A DNA stretch of 64,000 nucleotides from Serripes groenlandicus. Its lineage: Eukaryota > Mollusca > Bivalvia > Cardiida > Cardiidae. The number at the start of each line of letters is the position of its first letter. Within the stretch, counting starts at the first letter, position 1. Of this stretch, positions 1-11,160 are shown piece after piece. The translations under genes and the position numbers were made by a program. Location: assembly GCA_031761405.1 (NCBI GenBank), contig JASEVX010000005.1:29933127-29997126 (forward strand), written 5' to 3'. Below the pieces are notes generated by a model. That model had not been told where the DNA came from. It made no database searches and saw only the letters and a list, made by a program, of their open reading frames with translations.

Positions 1-290
1 ACGAAATAATTTTGTACGAAAGACCCGATTCGTTTCTTCTTCGCATAGTTGTCGTTCTTTACACTCTCTTTATAGGCAGAGAGTGTGTTTTAAAATGATA
101 TAATAATGAGCGCCCTTGTGTTAATGATGCATGACAATATGCAGATCGCAAGCAAAAGGCCTGTAGGGAATCAATTGACAAATTTAAAATTGTCAAGGAC
201 GAAATAATTTTGTACGAAAGACCCGATTCGTTTCTTCTTCGCATAATTGTCGTTTTTTACACTCTCTTTTATAGGCAGAGAGTGTTCATT
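1..290 (+). repeat. Direct duplication, about 198-bp period
   Basis: Bases 1-106 and 199-290 are nearly identical, both containing ACGAAATAATTTTGTACG and ACACTCTC-TATAGGCAGAG. A 27-base piece (40-66) recurs at 46359-46385 before the last mGluR exon. Confidence 0.85.
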
Positions 291-299
291 CAAAGTTTT

Positions 300-985
300 T
301 TCTTTATGGTAAAACCAGTTTTATCTCAGTTTGTTCTTTTCGTCATTTGTTTCGAACCAAATAAACATTTTAAAACACCTTTAATTAACTATTACAGGGA
401 TTGTAAAGAACGACTCTCTGCAAAGGAGATTTATCTACGCAGTCGGTATTCGGTAGTCACTTGGTCAACATATTTAGCTTAGAAACAGTTCCTATTATAG
501 ATATTCATGGATAACATTATTAAATGAATTCTACATAAATCAAGACATCTCTTTGAACATGAAAATAACATTCAGTAAGTTAAAATTGCTACTAAAAGGA
601 GAATTCGACGTGATTTTTATCTCGATATTGATACATAACAGTCTGCAGCAAGTCTAGCAGGGACTCTTTTGTCTTCGTAAATAAGACAAAAAAACATAAA
701 TGCGAGTCAAAATAAAGAAACTGCAAATAGTTAAAACATCGAATTATTTATTTCATTTCAGATGTGTCATAACTAAGTGTTTTTAAACAATCACAATTGT
801 AATTTGTTCAAGACATTTAAAAAAAAATAATCTAATAATAACTCTCCTCCCATGTCATTTCCGAAAAGAAGTCGCGGGCTTCTACCCGGCGACTAATAAA
901 CTATAGGGGCTCAAAAATCAGTAACTGAACAGTGTGAAAAATCATATAACGTTAAACATAACAATTATGGTAAATACCGAAAACA
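300..985. other. AT-rich stretch, nothing recognised
   Basis: No coding region, RNA gene or repeat family could be supported here. Confidence 0.5.
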
Positions 986-1175
986 AATGAAACAGTTAAA
1001 ATGTCATATATGAATCAAAGATGGAGAAACAGTTACAATGTCATATATGAATCAAAGATGGAGAAACAGTTACAATGTCATATATGAATCAAAGGTGGAG
1101 AAACAGTTACAATGTCAAATATGAATCAAAGATGTGGAAACAATTACAATGTCATATATGAATCAAAGATTGGTA
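985..1175 (+). repeat. 37-bp tandem repeat, about 5 copies
   Basis: AAACAGTTACAATGTCATAT recurs at 37-base spacing, for example at 1027 and 1064, with small changes in the outer copies. Confidence 0.9.
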
Positions 1176-1884
1176 AACAAACAATATATACGCCACATAT
1201 TGTCACAGCAATAAGAGACACAGGGCGTGACATTCATCACCGCAAGCAATTACCCCCATCCGAAAGAGCGATGATGAGGAAAACGGTTTCACTAACTCGA
1301 AGCCTGTTTCATTATAGATATATGATAGAAATTATGTGTAATCAAGCTTCTATTCTCAGAAGTCAGAAAGATTGATGAGTTTGTTGACAGCAATTGTACA
1401 TATTGAAGACGAGTTGAATTACATTTGCAAATGTAATATCTATTCTGATATCCGAGTAAAATGTATCGACAAGTTCTATATCACCCGTCCAAATATGTTT
1501 AAATTCGCCAAGATTCTTTCATCAACTACAACAAAAACCAATGAATAAACTAGCTAATAATATATATCTTTGGCAACAAAACGTAGAAATAGTAATATAT
1601 AAACATTATTCTATACAAGTTCACCATGCATATAATGATAGTTATATACGAAATTGTTCATCCTCTATGTAGTATATGGTACAATGTTTATGTATTGGTG
1701 AAATCGTGTTTGATCTTCTTGAATTCATTTATAAATAGGTTGTGTATGAAGAGATACATGTATAGTAGTGTATGAGTTAATACAATAGATTCAATTCCTT
1801 TCATATAATTGAATTTTAAGTGGTTCTTCTTATACTTTTAAACAGTTTGATCTGCAGTACATGCGATCAAAATGTTTTCGAAGC
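1176..1884. other. AT-rich stretch, nothing recognised
   Basis: No feature could be supported here. Confidence 0.5.
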
Positions 1885-2087
1885 TTAACCCAATCCAACT
1901 TGCAGTTGCATTTTGACGCATCAACTGCAGATATTTCTTGAAAACATTATGAGCAATTTCTTAGTTTTCCTCAATGTTTTCAATTATATTCAATCCTTAA
2001 TCATTCAGATCTTTCGTATTTTAGTCTATATAATAAATGTTATCAAAGTCGTCTCCTGCAGATTTGCTGTAAGTGGAAAAGGGTTAA
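1885..2087. mobile_element. Family A MITE, diverged
   Basis: TTAACCC at the left and AAAGGGTTAA at the right, with GAGCAATTTCT and GTCGTCT-CTGCAGA inside. Non-coding. Confidence 0.7.
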
Positions 2088-2324
2088 TCCGACACGTTAA
2101 GACACCATTAAGAGATCACTGAGAATGACGATTTCGGGTTAGTTTCAAACAGTTTCATGACATATGGAACCAATGTGGTTAAGCATAGTTTTACCATGAC
2201 TCGATTTGTATTTATACAGGGTATAAAATAAAGTGTAATTTCACTGACTCAAAGTTCGCCTAACATTCAACAAACAAAATACTTCACGACATGTAACAGA
2301 CAGTCCTCAGTTCAATGAAACTGT

Positions 2325-2530
2325 TTATTTTAGTGTCGCCCGTATTAATAGGGCCAGCCATTTATGACCTAAGATACACCTTTGTCCTGAATATTATTTA
2401 CTTGCCGAGTCCTCTCTTACTGCAAGGAACCGGACAGACTGGCTTTCGATACCAACATTTAACTAGCTGACGACTGACCAACCACCTAACTGTCGCCACT
2501 GGGATTCGAACCTTCGACCTCCCAATCTCG
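2325..2530 (-). mobile_element. tRNA-derived SINE remnant
   Basis: On the minus strand GGTTCGAATCCC forms a B-box within a tRNA-like head. The A-box is unclear. No intact tRNA cloverleaf is present. Confidence 0.4.
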
Positions 2531-3604
2531 AAGAGAATGCTTTAAACTATATACATATATGTAAGTTATAACAAAAAGCCCTTATAGCAGAACTGGTTTC
2601 ACTAATTTTATCCTTTGTGTTATCTATGAAAAACTAAAAGAGACCGTGTTTTCCACGACGCGAAAATTCTAGTATGTGTTGACTTTACGGACTACTAAAG
2701 CATGATGATTGCGTATTGTAGTTAAAATTGTTTTAGAACATCGTAACTTATCTTAAAACCTGCTAGTTCACAGATGATTGTTTTATTTTCTGTAAATTTC
2801 CGTCAAGTAATCAACACCATTTGTTGGCAATAGAAATCAATATCTTGAAGAAAGGAAATAACATATTTCAGGTTAGTGTATTGCCGTAGAAGCACCCTGA
2901 ATGATAGTGATAAGAAAGATATGGTATCCCAGTTTTTTTAGAAGTAATATGGAATGTTCTATGCCAGTATAAATGTTATATACCACTTCTCATCTACGTA
3001 TATGGTGCCCCATATTTTCTTACCTGGGAGAATTTGAGAAATTTCGAGACAAATATTTCCCACAAAAATAAAAGAAATTTCTAAATGAGATTGAAATATT
3101 AGATATGTGAAACAGTGTATATATTGATCCGACTGTACGGATGCACAGGCTGATCTAGATCTATTCAGTTCACAACATCCAACTTGTACCATTTTCCGTG
3201 CTGTTTTATAGTCAGTTAGTTACAGTAATGGTAAGTCTAAATGTAGACGAGCAGTGACAGTTCTGGCGTATGTTGTAAGCCCAGAGCCTTCACTTTTCGC
3301 ATTCGGAACAAAACCGTGTTTGTCTTGACGCGACACGTTATATATCATATAAATGTCAATGTTGATGATGACCAATGCGAAGAGATGGTGTCTATTTGAC
3401 ATAAACACGCTCGTTAGCACTACTGACCTTTATATGTCAGACCAGAAAAGATAGAATGCGTGATTATCCGTGATTACCATGACAGGTTGGATCCATTAAC
3501 CCATTACCTTCAAACTTTTAAATGTAACTCCTCTGCGATAATTTCTGAAAACGTTCATATACAAAAAGGTAATTTCATGGACAAGAAGAATAGATTGGTA
3601 AACA
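2531..3604. other. No gene; possible family F trace at 3118-3200
   Basis: Mostly unique AT-rich sequence. Near 3118-3200, GTACGGATGCACAGGCTGAT and CCAACTTGTACC resemble the right part of the family F elements at 52.9 and 56.8 kb. Confidence 0.35.
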
Positions 3605-3925
3605 TTGGTCAATGTTTCAAATGTTAAAACTGTTTAAAAGTTGTCTTGAAATATTAGGATCAAAATTCTGGGATAAAATTAGAGTAAGAATTTCACTTTA
3701 CAGTACAATAAACATCTAAATATTGATCGTGTATGCTTCATCTTTACTGGATAGACATACCCAGTAAGCCAAATTGTGTACATTTTCATGACTTTCAATT
3801 GATTGTTTTTCAACATTATTGCCAAAAAAGTTTTAATTTATTTTGTTCTTCCTTTGTGGTTACTATTAGCAAAAGTTTCAACATTTTGATCAGCGCCTTT
3901 AAAACACTGCCATTTTGGATGTGGT
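3605..3925. mobile_element. Family D MITE, ends worn
   Basis: It shares ACTGGATAGACATACCCAGT, TTCTGGGATAAA and GTTGTCTTGAAATATTA with the copies at 38216 and 43606. The terminal repeats are mostly lost. Confidence 0.65.
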
Positions 3926-3954
3926 TTCTCTCTAACCTGAGCATTCGTAATCAT

Positions 3955-4185
3955 TTACCTTTTCCCACATACACCAACTCTGCAGCAGACGACTTTGAAA
4001 ACATCAGGGCAAAATAATGGTCATTCATTATAAGGGAAAACTTAATTTTTTAAAAGAGTTAAAACAATCATTGAGGCAAAAGTAGAAATTGTTCAACTTA
4101 AGCAATTTCTCAATTTGCCTAAATGTTTTCAAGTGTCGTCAGTTGTAGAGGCGTCAAAATACGCCTGTATTTGGGAAAGGGTTAA
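3955..4185. mobile_element. Family A MITE
   Basis: The left end is worn (TTACCTTTTCCCACAT) and the right end is TTGGGAAAGGGTTAA. CTGCAGCAGACGACTTTGAA and an AAATTG hairpin lie inside. Confidence 0.8.
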
Positions 4186-4405
4186 TTGTACGCGTTCCAG
4201 GCGTTGACAAAATGTAAATACATTAATTTTGAACCAATTTGCCTTATTACATAGTAATGCCAAATAGATTGGCTGTAGTTATATTTCATGTTGGAATATT
4301 AGAGGATATATGGCACAGGAAAACCGACCACTGTGGCCATAAGCAGATCAAACTGAGCCTCAGCGCGGTCAGATTGTGGTCTTCTCAGATCCAAATCTTA
4401 TTCAC

Positions 4406-4635
4406 TTAACCCTTTCCCTCATACGACAATTATGCAGCAGACGACTTTGAACGTATTTTGTCAAAACATAGAAAATCTCCATAATTGAATGGATAACCTA
4501 TGACAAAAAGTGGAAAACATTGTGGCAAAAGGAGAAATTGCACGTTTTGTGCAATTTCTTCTTTTGTCACTATGTTTTCAAAAAGCCGTATGCTGCAGAG
4601 GCGTCAAAAAGCGTCTTTATGAGGGAAAGGGTTAA
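4406..4635. mobile_element. Family A MITE, intact 230 bp
   Basis: It runs from TTAACCCTTTCCCTCAT to ATGAGGGAAAGGGTTAA. The internal hairpin AGAAATTGCAC / GTGCAATTTCT is near perfect, and CTGCAGCAGACGAC and its complement sit near the ends. The TTAA at each end is the expected duplication. Confidence 0.92.
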
Positions 4636-4744
4636 CACCCTTTAAGCTTCTTGAGATGCGCCAATGCCATTGGAATTATATACACATCTATATATCGATC
4701 TAGGGCCTGTTTGATTGTGCGTTCAGTGCATATTCATGTGCGCA

Positions 4745-4945
4745 TGTTCACTCTAAAGTCTTAGCCCGGGTTCGATCCCCAATTTCGGCGCAACGGCTAT
4801 GGTGAAGTGTCCATTGGGCAAGGCACATTGCCTAACCTAGTACTGGATGATTGACCCAGGGATCATGAATAAGTGAGCTGTCGACGTGATATTAACTGAA
4901 ATAATGTTGAAAACGGCGTAAAACCCCTATACACCCAAACTCCGT
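4745..4945 (+). mobile_element. SINE-2 copy
   Basis: The B-box GGGTTCGATCCCC is followed by GGCAAGGCACATTGCC and the tail TGAAATAATGTTGAAAACGG then CGTAAAACCCC. The same tail occurs at 19.3, 35.8, 55.3 and 61.8 kb. It is a tRNA-derived SINE; the A-box is diverged. Confidence 0.7.
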
Positions 4946-4999
4946 CTACATACCATATAGTCATGAAGTTTGAACTATTTTATTTTACATCGATTGCGA

Positions 5000-5185
5000 A
5001 ACAAGCTTTAAGCTTATATTAATCAAGCTCGATGTCTGCTTCCTGGAAACTTAACCAGTACGCGCACCCGTTTGTGTGAAAAAATCCCAAAGGCAGAACC
5101 CGCTCATCAAGGGATTCGAACCCGGGACGTTTAGTACAAGAGGCCGACGCTCTACCTCTGTACCACTGTCTTCCACAAGTCATAT
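5000..5185 (-). mobile_element. tRNA-headed SINE, minus strand
   Basis: The minus strand reads GTGGTACAGAGGTAGAGCG (A-box region) and CCCGGGTTCGAATCCC (B-box) about 30 bases apart. The head looks like a tRNA but continues into unrelated sequence, so it is a SINE rather than a tRNA gene. Confidence 0.6.
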
Positions 5186-5394
5186 ATTTAGTCATAGATA
5201 CATATATATATATGGCAAAAAGCTAGAACTGCAGCCCATATGATTTGCGCCAATAAACCTTTTTTATAATCCCGATATGGAGAGTCCGTAAGATCCCTTA
5301 TTGCTAGACTCGGCTCATATATTTATTTGTCTGAACCATAATTAAAAATGTCCGTAAATACCACATAGATATTAATTCCTAATAGCCGATGTTG

Positions 5395-5540
5395 AATCTA
5401 TAAATGAAGGTATAAATGTAGAATTGAGTTGAACATATTGGGGCAAAAGGTTAACTTACTCATATTTTGCCGATTGATTTTTAAATAAATCCTGTGCTGC
5501 AGATGCGTAAAAATACGTATGCAAGTGGGAAAGGGGTGAA
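5395..5540. mobile_element. Family A MITE, right half
   Basis: GGGGCAAAAGG, GTGCTGCAGATGCGT and AAGTGGGAAAGGGG mark a worn right half. Confidence 0.5.
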
Positions 5541-5545
5541 CCATC

Positions 5546-5810
5546 TGGGCCGTTCTACGAGCAAACCAACAGTGTGGACTCTACGTAAAGAAACTACCCG
5601 GAATAGCCTAAGCATGTCGTGCAGGCTAATCCGAACAGACACTTTTCACCTCTTGTGGATTTTCTGATTCAGGACTCGTTACTCTAAACCACTATCCCCC
5701 GCAGATGGAATGTGTCGGACCGGATTAACCTGCAAGGACTGCGCATGTTGATCTCGGTCGATATTTTGCGCAGAGTCGATACTGTTGGTTTTCTCGTGGA
5801 ACGACTCATT
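5546..5810. mobile_element. Family B MITE
   Basis: Left GGCCGTTCTACGAG, right CTCGTGGAACGACTCAT. GCGTAAAG and CGCAGAGTC inverted segments and GAATGTGTCGGACCGGATTA lie inside. Palindromic, non-coding. Confidence 0.8.
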
Positions 5811-5985
5811 TGTAGGTATGTTTTCGTGTGGCGTTGCACATAAAGGCTAATCTATAGACTTAGTGGAGATAATGAAATCACAATATAAACTGTGTTTGCC
5901 GGGAATTTAGGTACCAAGAGGATTAACCGGATTAATCCGGGACCTTTACTATACTCCAGCGTCTATATTTGGAATTGTGTATAGT

Positions 5986-6100
5986 CAACCCTTTCCCGAA
6001 TGCACTCGCATTTTGACATATTGCTGAATATGAGCATGTTTACGTTTTGTCACAACGTCTTCAATTCTATTCATTAATCATACTATATGTATTGACCCTG
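5986..6100. mobile_element. Family A MITE, left half
   Basis: CAACCCTTTCCCGAATGCAC, then GTCACAACGTCTTCAATTCT; the right half is absent. Confidence 0.5.
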
Positions 6101-6890
6101 TAATGTGAAATCGGCGTTGTGCCGAGTTCTTTGGCAGACGTTTACATGATTGCGAGGTCCAACGATGATTTGAACGAACATTGTCAATGCACTATTGATT
6201 GCATGTTTAAATATTGTAAATGTATTTTATACAAACTTAACTTGTCTTTTCTGAACAAAATTAAACCTAGATGGGCTGTTTGGGTTTGCATAGTAATAAG
6301 AATATTATGAATAGTAATGAGCCGGTGCACAAGATATCATGAATATTCATGAGCCGATGCATTCATTTTCACGATTTTGTACGATTCGAAAAACAATCGT
6401 CGACTCCGTTTCGTCAAGTAAATATTTGTAAAAAATCTTTGTACAAAGAGGTAAGCTATTGCATGTTTTGATTTATAATGATTGTTTTTTCTTTCTCCTC
6501 CAAAATCATTGAAAATCAGTCATAATAAAATAGTGTAACACAAAAAGTGCGGTAGTGCTTGGTTATAACGCTATCCAAGCCATAACATTGGTAAGACAAG
6601 TTTGCTATCTAATTTATAAGATTTTGCTGTATAAAAGTCATCATCTTTCTACACCTCAACGATAACATGAAATATAAAGCAAAAAAGAGAATACTGCAAG
6701 CCCGTATAAATATATGAAGGGAATATAATAAATTTATGTTTATTTTAATATGGAAACAATAATTGAGTCAAGTGCGTGTTTATTATGAGGAATAATCGCA
6801 CGCCATTATGAACGGTCGTGATCACTCGTTGACTCCGGCCATGATCGTAAAACTCATGACCACTGACTTGCAAAGCCACAAGAGACTACT
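6101..6890. other. AT-rich stretch, nothing recognised
   Basis: A short duplicated phrase (TCATGAATATTCATGAGCCG and a variant near 6306) is the only structure noticed. Confidence 0.4.
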
Positions 6891-6894
6891 AAAA

Positions 6895-8215
6895 AGGTCT
6901 GGGTGCTGGGTATAAGAGTAAAGGTGTTTAATTAGGTTAAAGACTTCCCTTACAAACGAACGCCATCAAAGAGTGGTAATTAATGGAACATTTTCAACGT
7001 GAGAAAGAGTTAAAAGTTGGGTACCCCAAGGTAGTGTTCTTGGACAAGTTTTATTCTTAATATTTATTAATGACATTTCGGACATTCTAAACTGTACAGT
7101 AAAATTATTTGCAGACGACACAAAACTTTACTCAATAACTGATACTACAGAACAAAAAGAACTATTACAGAACAATATCTTCAAAGCTTGTGATTGGGCC
7201 ACTAAATGGCAAATGACGTTCAATGTGAAACAAGAAACCGCTGAAGACGGTAAGGCCGGATTGTCGGCAATTTGACCTTGAAAATAGACAAACCAAGGTC
7301 AATGTCGAAGTAACCATAGAAATCAATAGAACTTGTTACTGGTTACCTTCAGGAAAGGTTTCAAGTTTGTAACCCTTTCCAGTGCTGATATTTTGCCTCA
7401 ACCTGAAACTTTAACCAAAATGTTGACAGACAGACGGACAGACAATCTATAGACCGGAATTGCTAGAGCAATCCGGCCAAAAATGCAAATCTATGCACCT
7501 TGGACCAAACATGCCAAATGATTACTTCATGAAAGACTCACAAAACACTCTACATAAAATTCAAGATGTCAAACAAGAAAAAGACCTGGGAGTCATATTC
7601 GACCAGAAACTAAATTTCGGAACCCACATAAACGCCAAAATTAATTTGGCAAACAGAAATATTGGACTCATAGTAAGGAATTTCTCATTCATGAATAAAG
7701 GAATGTTTTTATTACTTTACCAATCTCTAGTAAGGCTACACCTGGAATATGTTTCGGTAATTTGGGGACCCTCATGTAAAACATATGCCAAATCAATTGA
7801 AAATGTTCAACGAAGAGCCACTAGGATGCTAGGAAATCTAAAAGGAAAAACCTATCCTGAAAGATTAATTGAACTAGGACTACTAACACTGGAATACAGA
7901 AGGCTAAGGACAGATGCAGTACAAACATACAAATTACTAAATGAAATCGATAAAACATCGATGAAATTACTAAACATGAGCAGCGTTGTTTCAACAAGAG
8001 GGCACAAATACAAACTATTTGAACCTAGAGCAAACAAACTGATACGGAAAAATGTGTAAAAGTCACAGGGTTATAAATGATTGGAATAATGACTCTGCTC
8101 AGATAGTCGAAGCACCAACACTCAATGCATTCAAATCCAGACTAAATAAACTCTGGTATGTTCCAAATAAATGTCATGCCAAATGTTACAACCCCTACTA
8201 AATTTATAGATTAAC
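6895..8215 (+). pseudogene. Decayed LINE reverse transcriptase, C-terminal part
   Basis: This is a 5'-truncated non-LTR retrotransposon ORF2. Reading + strand frames gives QRVVINGTFST, a TGA stop, then SWVPQGSVLG and KLFADDTKLYS, which carries the catalytic FADD motif of the palm. After an insertion (7254-7478) the frame resumes with KCKSMHLG, DLGVIFDQKLNF, HLEYVSVIWGP, NVQRRATRML and YRRLRTDAVQTYKLL. It ends with a typical NDWN and AFKSRLNKLW tail near 8160. The CR1/Jockey-like group is the best guess. Stops, a frame break near 8059 and the insertion show it is dead. Confidence 0.85.
7254..7478. mobile_element. Small TIR element inserted in the LINE
   Basis: About 225 bases separate FNV from KCKSMHLG of the reverse transcriptase. 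The ends are inverted repeats: GGCCGGATTG at the left and CAATCCGGCC at the right. The inside contains GACAGACAGACGGACAGAC and no coding sequence. About 20 extra bases to its left are also foreign to the LINE, so the true left edge may be near 7230. Confidence 0.65.
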
Positions 8216-8304
8216 AATAATATCAGAATTAAGATTTAAAAAAATAACAATAAATAAAGCAAAGTTCAAACAGGTAAAGAGAAATATTGTAGCAGGACGA
8301 TCTA

Positions 8305-8492
8305 ACTACTTCCTACAGACACTAACTCTGCAGCGGGCGGTTCTGAAATTATCAGGGCAGTGACGGTAAAGTCTCCGAAATTCAAACAATAAATGAGGCT
8401 AAATTGGAAGTACTCGGACAGTGGAACGGATCCACATTACTGGTTTTGACAGACGTCTGCTGTAGTGGTCTCAGTGTGAGGGAAGGGGCTAA
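8305..8492. mobile_element. Family A MITE, very worn
   Basis: ACTCTGCAGCGGGCGG and GTCTGCTGTAGTGG with a GTGAGGGAAGGGGCTAA end suggest an old copy. Confidence 0.45.
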
Positions 8493-8971
8493 GCGAGTAC
8501 AAAACGTATGTGTCATAGACAAATATGTATAGTTGTAAATAATTTTAAAACAAAATCCACATTAGAGTGTAAACATAAAATGAAAGTAACAGTAATTAAT
8601 CAGTCTTGATTAAAAGACTGAAAAGAATCCATGTGATCAACAATAATTACATAATAATTGGGAATACAAACAATTAAAGGACCGACAAAAGCATTCATGC
8701 TTATAAGTCTTAAAAAAACTTATCTGGTTTCTAAAACTACATGAACTACATGAAATAGAATGGGACAATAATTATATTTATATACTTTTTCCATGTTTGC
8801 CAAGATGATCGTCTGCTGAAGAATTGTTCTTGTTTAAAATTGGTTATCAATTATAATTTATAAATTGATATAATAATTATCTATGTCTTAAAAACTATGT
8901 CAAACCGCAACACCTCAGTCGGTGGCGATGAGGTCTACATATCGTGTATGACGAATATAACCATCTTCTCT
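8493..8971. other. AT-rich stretch, nothing recognised
   Basis: No feature could be supported here. Confidence 0.5.
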
Positions 8972-9405
8972 TTAACCCTTCCCACATAAAGACACATTTT
9001 GACGTATCTGCAACAGTCGACTTTTAACCCTTTCCCACATACAATAAATCTGCAGCAGACGACTTTGAACATATATTTTTCAAAAAATGGAAATTCTCTT
9101 TAATTGAATGGATAACCAATGACTAAAAGTGGAAAACAATGCAAAGGGAGAAATTGCTCATCATGAGCAATTTCTTCTTTTGCCACAATGTTTTCAAAAA
9201 GCCGTCTGCTGTAGAGGCGTCAGAAAGCGTATATATGAGGGAAATGGTTAAAAAACAATCTGGCAAAAGAGATATTTCTCATAATGAGCATTGTCTTCTT
9301 TTGCCACAATGTTTTCAACTCTATTCAGTAGTTGTACTTTCATTTATAGAGGTTTTCCTTAGCTAGTCCAAACATTTTCAAACTCATCTGCCGGTAAAGG
9401 GTTAA
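8972..9405. mobile_element. Family A MITE (outer), split by an inner copy
   Basis: The outer copy starts TTAACCCTTCCCACAT and ends GGTAAAGGGTTAA. Its sequence GTCGACTT is interrupted at a TTAA by the copy at 9024-9251 and resumes with AAAACAATCTGGCAAAAG. Removing the inner copy and one TTAA restores a normal family A sequence. Confidence 0.85.
9024..9251. mobile_element. Family A MITE (inner), nested at TTAA
   Basis: TTAACCCTTTCCCACAT at the left and ATGAGGGAAATGGTTAA at the right. The hairpin AGAAATTGCTCATC-ATGAGCAATTTCT is intact. It inserted inside the outer copy exactly at TTAA. Confidence 0.9.
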
Positions 9406-9691
9406 ACCGACAAAATGTTGCCTATATCAAATGTCTTTGATATGTTGCATATCACGCGCGATTCAGTAATATAACATACATATGATTACACGGCCATCAA
9501 AGTCAATCTGGAACGGTCTCGGACATACTGGCACGATTAGAACGAACATCGTCGGTTTATCTAAGATCTTATTGCATCTGCTGATAGTTAGGATTCGGCG
9601 AGTCTGTCTTATGGGTATATTTCTATAACAATAGCAATGCAGCATTACAAGTGTTACGTTAATGTTTATTTAAATGATACACAATTTGGAG

Positions 9692-9775
9692 AGTCAGACG
9701 GACGGAGTGTGTCGGGCCGGATATGCCTGCGCGGCCGATACATTACGCAGAGTCTAAAATGTTGGTAGTTGGATT
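9692..9775. mobile_element. Family B fragment
   Basis: GAGTGTGTCGGGCCGGATAT, CATTACGCAGAGTC and AAAATGTTGGT match the right third of family B. Confidence 0.6.
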
Positions 9776-10485
9776 AATGTCCTTCGTTATGGTATATTTT
9801 TGTTTGGTGTATTAAGGTATATTTTCCTAAGAATGTATCAAAACTATTTTGGAAAAAGTTGCAGCCCTATTAAGAAGTTGGAATAATGTCAGTACATAAT
9901 TAATTCCAGTCCTTTTACCTCGAACGCCCAGCTGTAGCGACTTTAATCTCTAATTCAACTTACTTCAATCCATGAAATATGTTTTTCGAAACCATAGGTA
10001 ACAATGTGTATGTTTGACAGGGAAAACAGCCATTTTAAACGACCTGTTTGTCAACATATGCAAGTAAGTGACCCATTGTTTTTATGCCAAAAAAAATATG
10101 AGCATTCATAAACAGGACAATTTATCATAAGTATGCCTTTAAAACTCATTTGGAATGAAAACAATAAAAAATATCGTTAGGAAAATTCTAACCAAGTGAA
10201 ATATGTAAATAATTTTAACCGAATGATCAGATTGGAAAGCACAATAGTTGGTATAAAGTAATATAATGAGAGTGCATCCAACGATGATTCACTAGCCACA
10301 TCACAAAGAGGAAAATCAAAACTTAGCGAACCTGTTAAAAGCAAAATGTTTATAAGTTTCGACTTATTTGGTCTCTACTACTACTACATGAACTACATGA
10401 ACAACCCTGTATGGTTTCATATGTGTGCTCTGCATAGATCTTAGAAATGCATGTACAATATAAACTACAAATATACGAAAAGATA
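9776..10485. other. AT-rich stretch, nothing recognised
   Basis: No feature could be supported here. Confidence 0.5.
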
Positions 10486-10699
10486 TTAACAATATCAGCG
10501 CCAAATTGTTTAAAGTAGACTCTTCCATGTTCAAAATCGGGCGTCTCCATTTCTCATGTAGTAACAGTTTTGGACTATTTTGATGAGTAAAAGGCAAACA
10601 ATACTGATTTCAAGTGAGACAGCTCGTTACGAGCTGACTCGCCTGAATCAGTATTGTTTGCAAAAATCTCAACATTGCCTTTGGCGCCGAAAGAGTTAA
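10486..10699. mobile_element. Family C MITE with odd left end
   Basis: The right end is TTTGGCGCCGAAAGAGTTAA and the hairpin GACAGCTCGTTACGAGCTGA is present. The left end reads TTAACAATATCAGCGCC where the copy at 39369 has TTAACTCTTTCAGCGCC. CAATATCAG also follows the right TTAA. Confidence 0.85.
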
Positions 10700-10925
10700 C
10701 AATATCAGGATAAATGAATTAAATTTGTAATTAGAAAATTATTATGCTTTAAAACTAATTAGTGGTGGTAAAATGATATTCAGATCAAAATATATAAATT
10801 TGCAGATGTCTAACAAAAATTTATCTTCACGTTTTTGCAAAAAGGACGCTAAAATTATTGTTCATAGAGCACCGCTTCTACAGACTTTGACCTCATTTAT
10901 TGTGTCACCTGCGTAGCATGGTAGG

Positions 10926-11160
10926 TACTTAGGGATTACCTTTTTTTTGTCCGGCGTCTGTCTGTCTGTCTGCCGTCCGTCTGTCTGTCGTCACACTTTT
11001 TCGTCACGTTTTCAAATAACTTTTTTTCTACTCAAAGGATTACATTGAAACTTCTGACAAATGTTTATATTAATGTGTGTGATGGGTTCACAAAAGGGGG
11101 ATAATCCAAATATTTTTATATCAGAGTTATTGCCCCTTTTCTGTCAAAAATTAATATTTC
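10926..11160 (+). repeat. CTGT-rich dispersed repeat
   Basis: A (CTGT)n run near 10957-10990 is followed by TTATTGCCCCTTTTCTGTC. Sequences like this are common dispersed repeats in molluscs; only one copy is here. Confidence 0.35.

Noticed and set aside
9139..9366. Recurrent small proteins with KTLWQKEKLL and SNFFFCHNVFKK (9139, 26786, 29251, 43206, 54011)
   Set aside because: All are translations of the family A MITE hairpin region, not a gene family.
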